In this document: positions 61,182-64,000 of the stretch, in pieces | Numbering within the stretch: the stretch's first letter is position 1 | How the letters are laid out: the number at the start of each line of letters is the position of its first letter | From: Bacteroidota bacterium | GTDB lineage: Bacteria; Bacteroidota; Bacteroidia; Chitinophagales; Chitinophagaceae | Assembly (NCBI GenBank): GCA_013288945.1 | Contig: JABDAZ010000004.1 | Coordinates: forward strand, 20,800 to 84,799 | Length of the DNA: 64,000 nt | Reading direction: 5' to 3' | The notes under the pieces: model-generated | Databases searched by the model: none | Told to the model about the DNA's origin: nothing | What the model saw: only the letters and a program-made list of their open reading frames with translations | Translations under genes and position numbers: made by a program

Positions 61182-62723
61182 ATGACCCATCATGAATTGT
61201 TGACAGTAATCCTTATCGGGTTGCTGTTAGTTATACTTCCTTCAATCGGTTTATATGGAATGTTTCGCAAAGCCGGCGTTCCTGCATGGAAAGGCCTTGT
61301 TCCATATTATAATTTCTGGACGATGCTCGAAATTGCAAAACGCCCAAAATATTGGTTTTTATTAATGCTCATCCCGGTAGTTGGCTGGTTTATCGCTCTT
61401 GGAATTTGCGTGGAATTTGTAAAAACATTCAACAAATTTAAATTGTACCAGCATGCACTTACGGTGTTTGCGGGCATGTTTTATTTTCCATATATCGGTT
61501 TTAATAAAAAAGACAAATTCGTTGGAACTGATGTTGTAAAAAAACATAAAAAATCCGGCGCACGCGAGTGGATTGATGCTGGTGTTTTCGCAATAGTTGC
61601 AGCTACATTAATACGCACATTTGTTTTTGAAGCATATGTTATTCCAACTGGTTCTATGGAAAAAACATTGTTGGTTAATGATTTTTTATTTGTAAGCAAA
61701 TTCAGTTACGGCCCGCGTATTCCAAATACTCCGCTGGCAATTCCGTTTGTTCACCATGCATTGCCATTTTCAAATGCGCCATCTTATTTGGAGTGGATTA
61801 AAATCCCTTACACGCGCTGGTTTCCAAGTGCTGTGAAAAGAAATGATGTGGTTGTTTTCAATTTTCCCGCAGGCGATACGATTATTAATAAAGATGAATA
61901 TCAATCTGCACATCCATATTACGATGTGGCGCGCGAATTAGGAAATGGAAATATTGATATCGGCAGAAAAGTTATTTTAAACGATCCTGATCAATATCCA
62001 TTAATCGTTTACCCGGTTGATAAACAGGAAAATTATATTAAACGTTGTGTTGGCGCACCCGGCGACACGATTGAAATTAAAGAAGATGTTGTTTATATAA
62101 ATAGTTTAATGCAGGAACCGCCGCCTTTTTCGCAATTGCATTATATAGTTACCACCGGCGGCCAGCAATTGGATGCGGACGTGATGAAAGAAGAATATGA
62201 TTTGGATGCCGACAAAGGTGAATACGCAACTGAAATGGGCAACCAGAATTTATTTTCTATGGCATTAACGCCGACTTCAAAAAATAAAATGATTAAGGCC
62301 GGCATTATAAAAAATATTAAAGTAGATCATAGTTATAATGGCGGCGGCGGATCTGTTTTTCCTTATGATGATTTGCACAAATGGACGCGTGAAAATCTTG
62401 GCCCGGTTTGGATACCAAAAAAGGGTTCGATCATTACATTAACGCCGCAAAATTTTAGTATTTATGAACGCGCAATCCGCAGGTATGAAGGCAATACTTT
62501 AGAAGAAAAAAATGGTAGTTATTTCATTAATAATAAACAAACAAACCAGTACACTTTTAAAATGGATTATTTCTGGATGATGGGCGATAACCGCCAGGAT
62601 TCGCAGGATTCACGCTATTGGGGATTTGTTCCCGAAGATCATATTGTTGGCGAAGCTTCTTTAATATGGATGAGCTACGACAAAGGTTTGCGCTGGAGCA
62701 GGATATTTAAAAAGATTAAGTAA
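61182..62723 (+). CDS. lepB: Signal peptidase I
   Basis: YVIPTGSMEKTLLVNDFLFVSKFSYG, YIKRCVGAPGDTIEI, MMGDNRQDSQDSRYWGFVPEDHIVG. Start possibly MTHHELL after a TATTTTTG box at 61150. Confidence 0.9.
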   Translation: MTHHELLTVILIGLLLVILPSIGLYGMFRKAGVPAWKGLVPYYNFWTMLEIAKRPKYWFLLMLIPVVGWFIALGICVEFVKTFNKFKLYQHALTVFAGMFYFPYIGFNKKDKFVGTDVVKKHKKSGAREWIDAGVFAIVAATLIRTFVFEAYVIPTGSMEKTLLVNDFLFVSKFSYGPRIPNTPLAIPFVHHALPFSNAPSYLEWIKIPYTRWFPSAVKRNDVVVFNFPAGDTIINKDEYQSAHPYYDVARELGNGNIDIGRKVILNDPDQYPLIVYPVDKQENYIKRCVGAPGDTIEIKEDVVYINSLMQEPPPFSQLHYIVTTGGQQLDADVMKEEYDLDADKGEYATEMGNQNLFSMALTPTSKNKMIKAGIIKNIKVDHSYNGGGGSVFPYDDLHKWTRENLGPVWIPKKGSIITLTPQNFSIYERAIRRYEGNTLEEKNGSYFINNKQTNQYTFKMDYFWMMGDNRQDSQDSRYWGFVPEDHIVGEASLIWMSYDKGLRWSRIFKKIK

Positions 62724-62731
62724 TCTTCTGA

Positions 62732-62778
62732 ATTGTGAATGGTGAATTTTCTATTCACGATTCACCATTCACCATTGA
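62732..62778. repeat. GGTGAATGG-family inverted repeat
   Basis: aattgtgaatggtgaattttctattcacgattcaccattcaccattgacaa. Confidence 0.7.
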
Positions 62779-62788
62779 CAATACACTT

Positions 62789-63265
62789 ATGGAAAAATCG
62801 CAACAAAGTTTTTCATTCGACATATTTGATTCTGCTGAAGAATTAAACAAGGAAGATATTTTATTATTGAATGAAGCAAGAAAGGCTACAACGCTGGCTT
62901 ACGCGCCTTACTCACAATTTCGTGTAAGTGCTGTTGCGCGATTGATTAACGGAAAAATAATTACAGGAACCAACCAGGAAAACGCATCTTATCCTGTTGG
63001 CATTTGTGCAGAAAGGGTTTTATTATCAGTTGCATCATCATTATACCCAACCATTGCGATTGATACAATGGCAGTTACTTATTTTAATGAAAACGGAAAA
63101 AGTGATGAGCCAATTTCTCCCTGTGGAATTTGCCGACAATCATTGCACGAATACGAACAACGCCTGAAACACCCCATCCGCCTCATTCTCAGCGGCAGCA
63201 AAGGAAAAGTGTATGTTATTAATAAAGCAAGTTTCTTATTGCCGATGGCGTTTAGCTTTTTGTAA
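62789..63265 (+). CDS. cdd: Cytidine deaminase
   Basis: MEKSQQSFSFDIFDS; NQENASYPVGICAERVLLSVA; SPCGICRQSLHEY. The track start at 62735 lies in a repeat. Confidence 0.9.
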   Translation: MEKSQQSFSFDIFDSAEELNKEDILLLNEARKATTLAYAPYSQFRVSAVARLINGKIITGTNQENASYPVGICAERVLLSVASSLYPTIAIDTMAVTYFNENGKSDEPISPCGICRQSLHEYEQRLKHPIRLILSGSKGKVYVINKASFLLPMAFSFL

Positions 63266-63437
63266 AATAAGAATTGATAAGTTTGAGTTATAAAGTATAA
63301 GATATAAAATATAGTTTATGAAATTGGCAAAAAGTTAATCAGGCAAAAAACTGGTATCATTCATACTTAATAGTTTATAGCTCATATTTCATACTTGAAG
63401 AATACTTCTTGCGCCTTGTCCCTTGAATCTTGATTTT

Positions 63438-63935
63438 TTAAAAAAGTGTTTGCACGCCATACATAATTTTCGCTTCATGTTCGAGCAGCCATCTTTTTCT
63501 CCATAAGCCACCGGCGTAGCCAACCAAATCATTTTTTGATCCGATAACGCGGTGGCATGGAACAACGATGGCTAAGTTATTTTTTCCATTGGCAGAAGCC
63601 GCTGCGCGGATCGCTTTTGTATCGCCAAGCCGTCGAGACAATTCTAAATAACTGATTGTTTTTCCATAATTAATTCCGCTGAGTTCTGTCCACACTCTTT
63701 TCTGAAATGCAGTGCCATCCTGGTTTATAACGAAATCGAAAACCCTTCTTTCACCATTAAAATATTGAATGAGCTGTTCAATGCACTGAATAATGCTTTC
63801 GGATAATTCTTTATTAATAACGACTGATTCATCAATATGATCAGCAAAATTTATTTCATTAATAAAATAATCATTGCCTGAAATTTTCAGCATCCCCAAT
63901 GGCGATTTATAATATGTTGAAATTATTTCTGACAA
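63438..63935 (-). CDS. ogt: Methylated-DNA--[protein]-cysteine S-methyltransferase
   Basis: 165 aa; FQKRVWTELSGINYGKTISY, NLAIVVPCHRVIGSKNDLVGYAGGLWRKRWLLEHE. Confidence 0.93.
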   Translation of the reverse strand: MSEIISTYYKSPLGMLKISGNDYFINEINFADHIDESVVINKELSESIIQCIEQLIQYFNGERRVFDFVINQDGTAFQKRVWTELSGINYGKTISYLELSRRLGDTKAIRAAASANGKNNLAIVVPCHRVIGSKNDLVGYAGGLWRKRWLLEHEAKIMYGVQTLF

Positions 63936-64000
63936 TTAATTTTGTATTAATTTTTATTATAAAATTTTTATCAACCAACCTTCCATCCATTTTCAACTTG

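Noticed and set aside
63266-63437. cdd-ogt spacer with tataaagtataagatataaaatata and facing aagtttatagctcatatttcatacttg words as another inverted repeat family
   Set aside because: Word-level resemblance only; arms do not align well enough by eye to claim.
63940-64000. Possible C-terminus of a reverse-strand gene at the right edge (QVENGWKVG-stop)
   Set aside because: Only about 10 codons visible; insufficient evidence.

Overview
Window of about 64 kb from an AT-rich Bacteroidota chromosome (most likely Chitinophagaceae, judged from protein families and TAnnTTTG-type promoters; not confirmed by any search). It holds about 50 protein-coding genes, mostly housekeeping: RpoD, PurM, RibF, HolA, ABC-F, an MsbA-like ABC exporter, glucokinase, FGGY kinase, cysteine desulfurase, phosphoglucosamine mutase, LTA-synthase-like sulfatase, thiolase, PDH E1 beta, alpha-L-fucosidase, an NtrC-like regulator, signal peptidase I, cytidine deaminase and Ogt. 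I saw no rRNA, tRNA, CRISPR array, prophage or transposase. The most unusual content is in the DNA rather than the gene list. (1) An 8-bp palindrome, YATTAATR, is iterated about 3 times per kb in genes and intergenic DNA alike, about ten-fold above composition expectation by hand count, resembling cyanobacterial HIP1. (2) There are several families of small dispersed intergenic repeats: a 29-bp GTACAAGTGTGCGACGCC element (4 copies), a 30-bp TTGACAG element (4 arms), GGTGAATGG and GGCCGATGG families, and a long hairpin next to the PDH gene. At least one family appears to lie in frame inside ribF. (3) A BlaI/BlaR1 pair has its M56 sensor fused to an amidase and a TonB-C domain, with twin operator palindromes touching the blaI start codon. 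(4) An NtrC-like regulator has a degenerate GAFTGA loop and no C-terminal HTH. All counts and alignments were done by eye.
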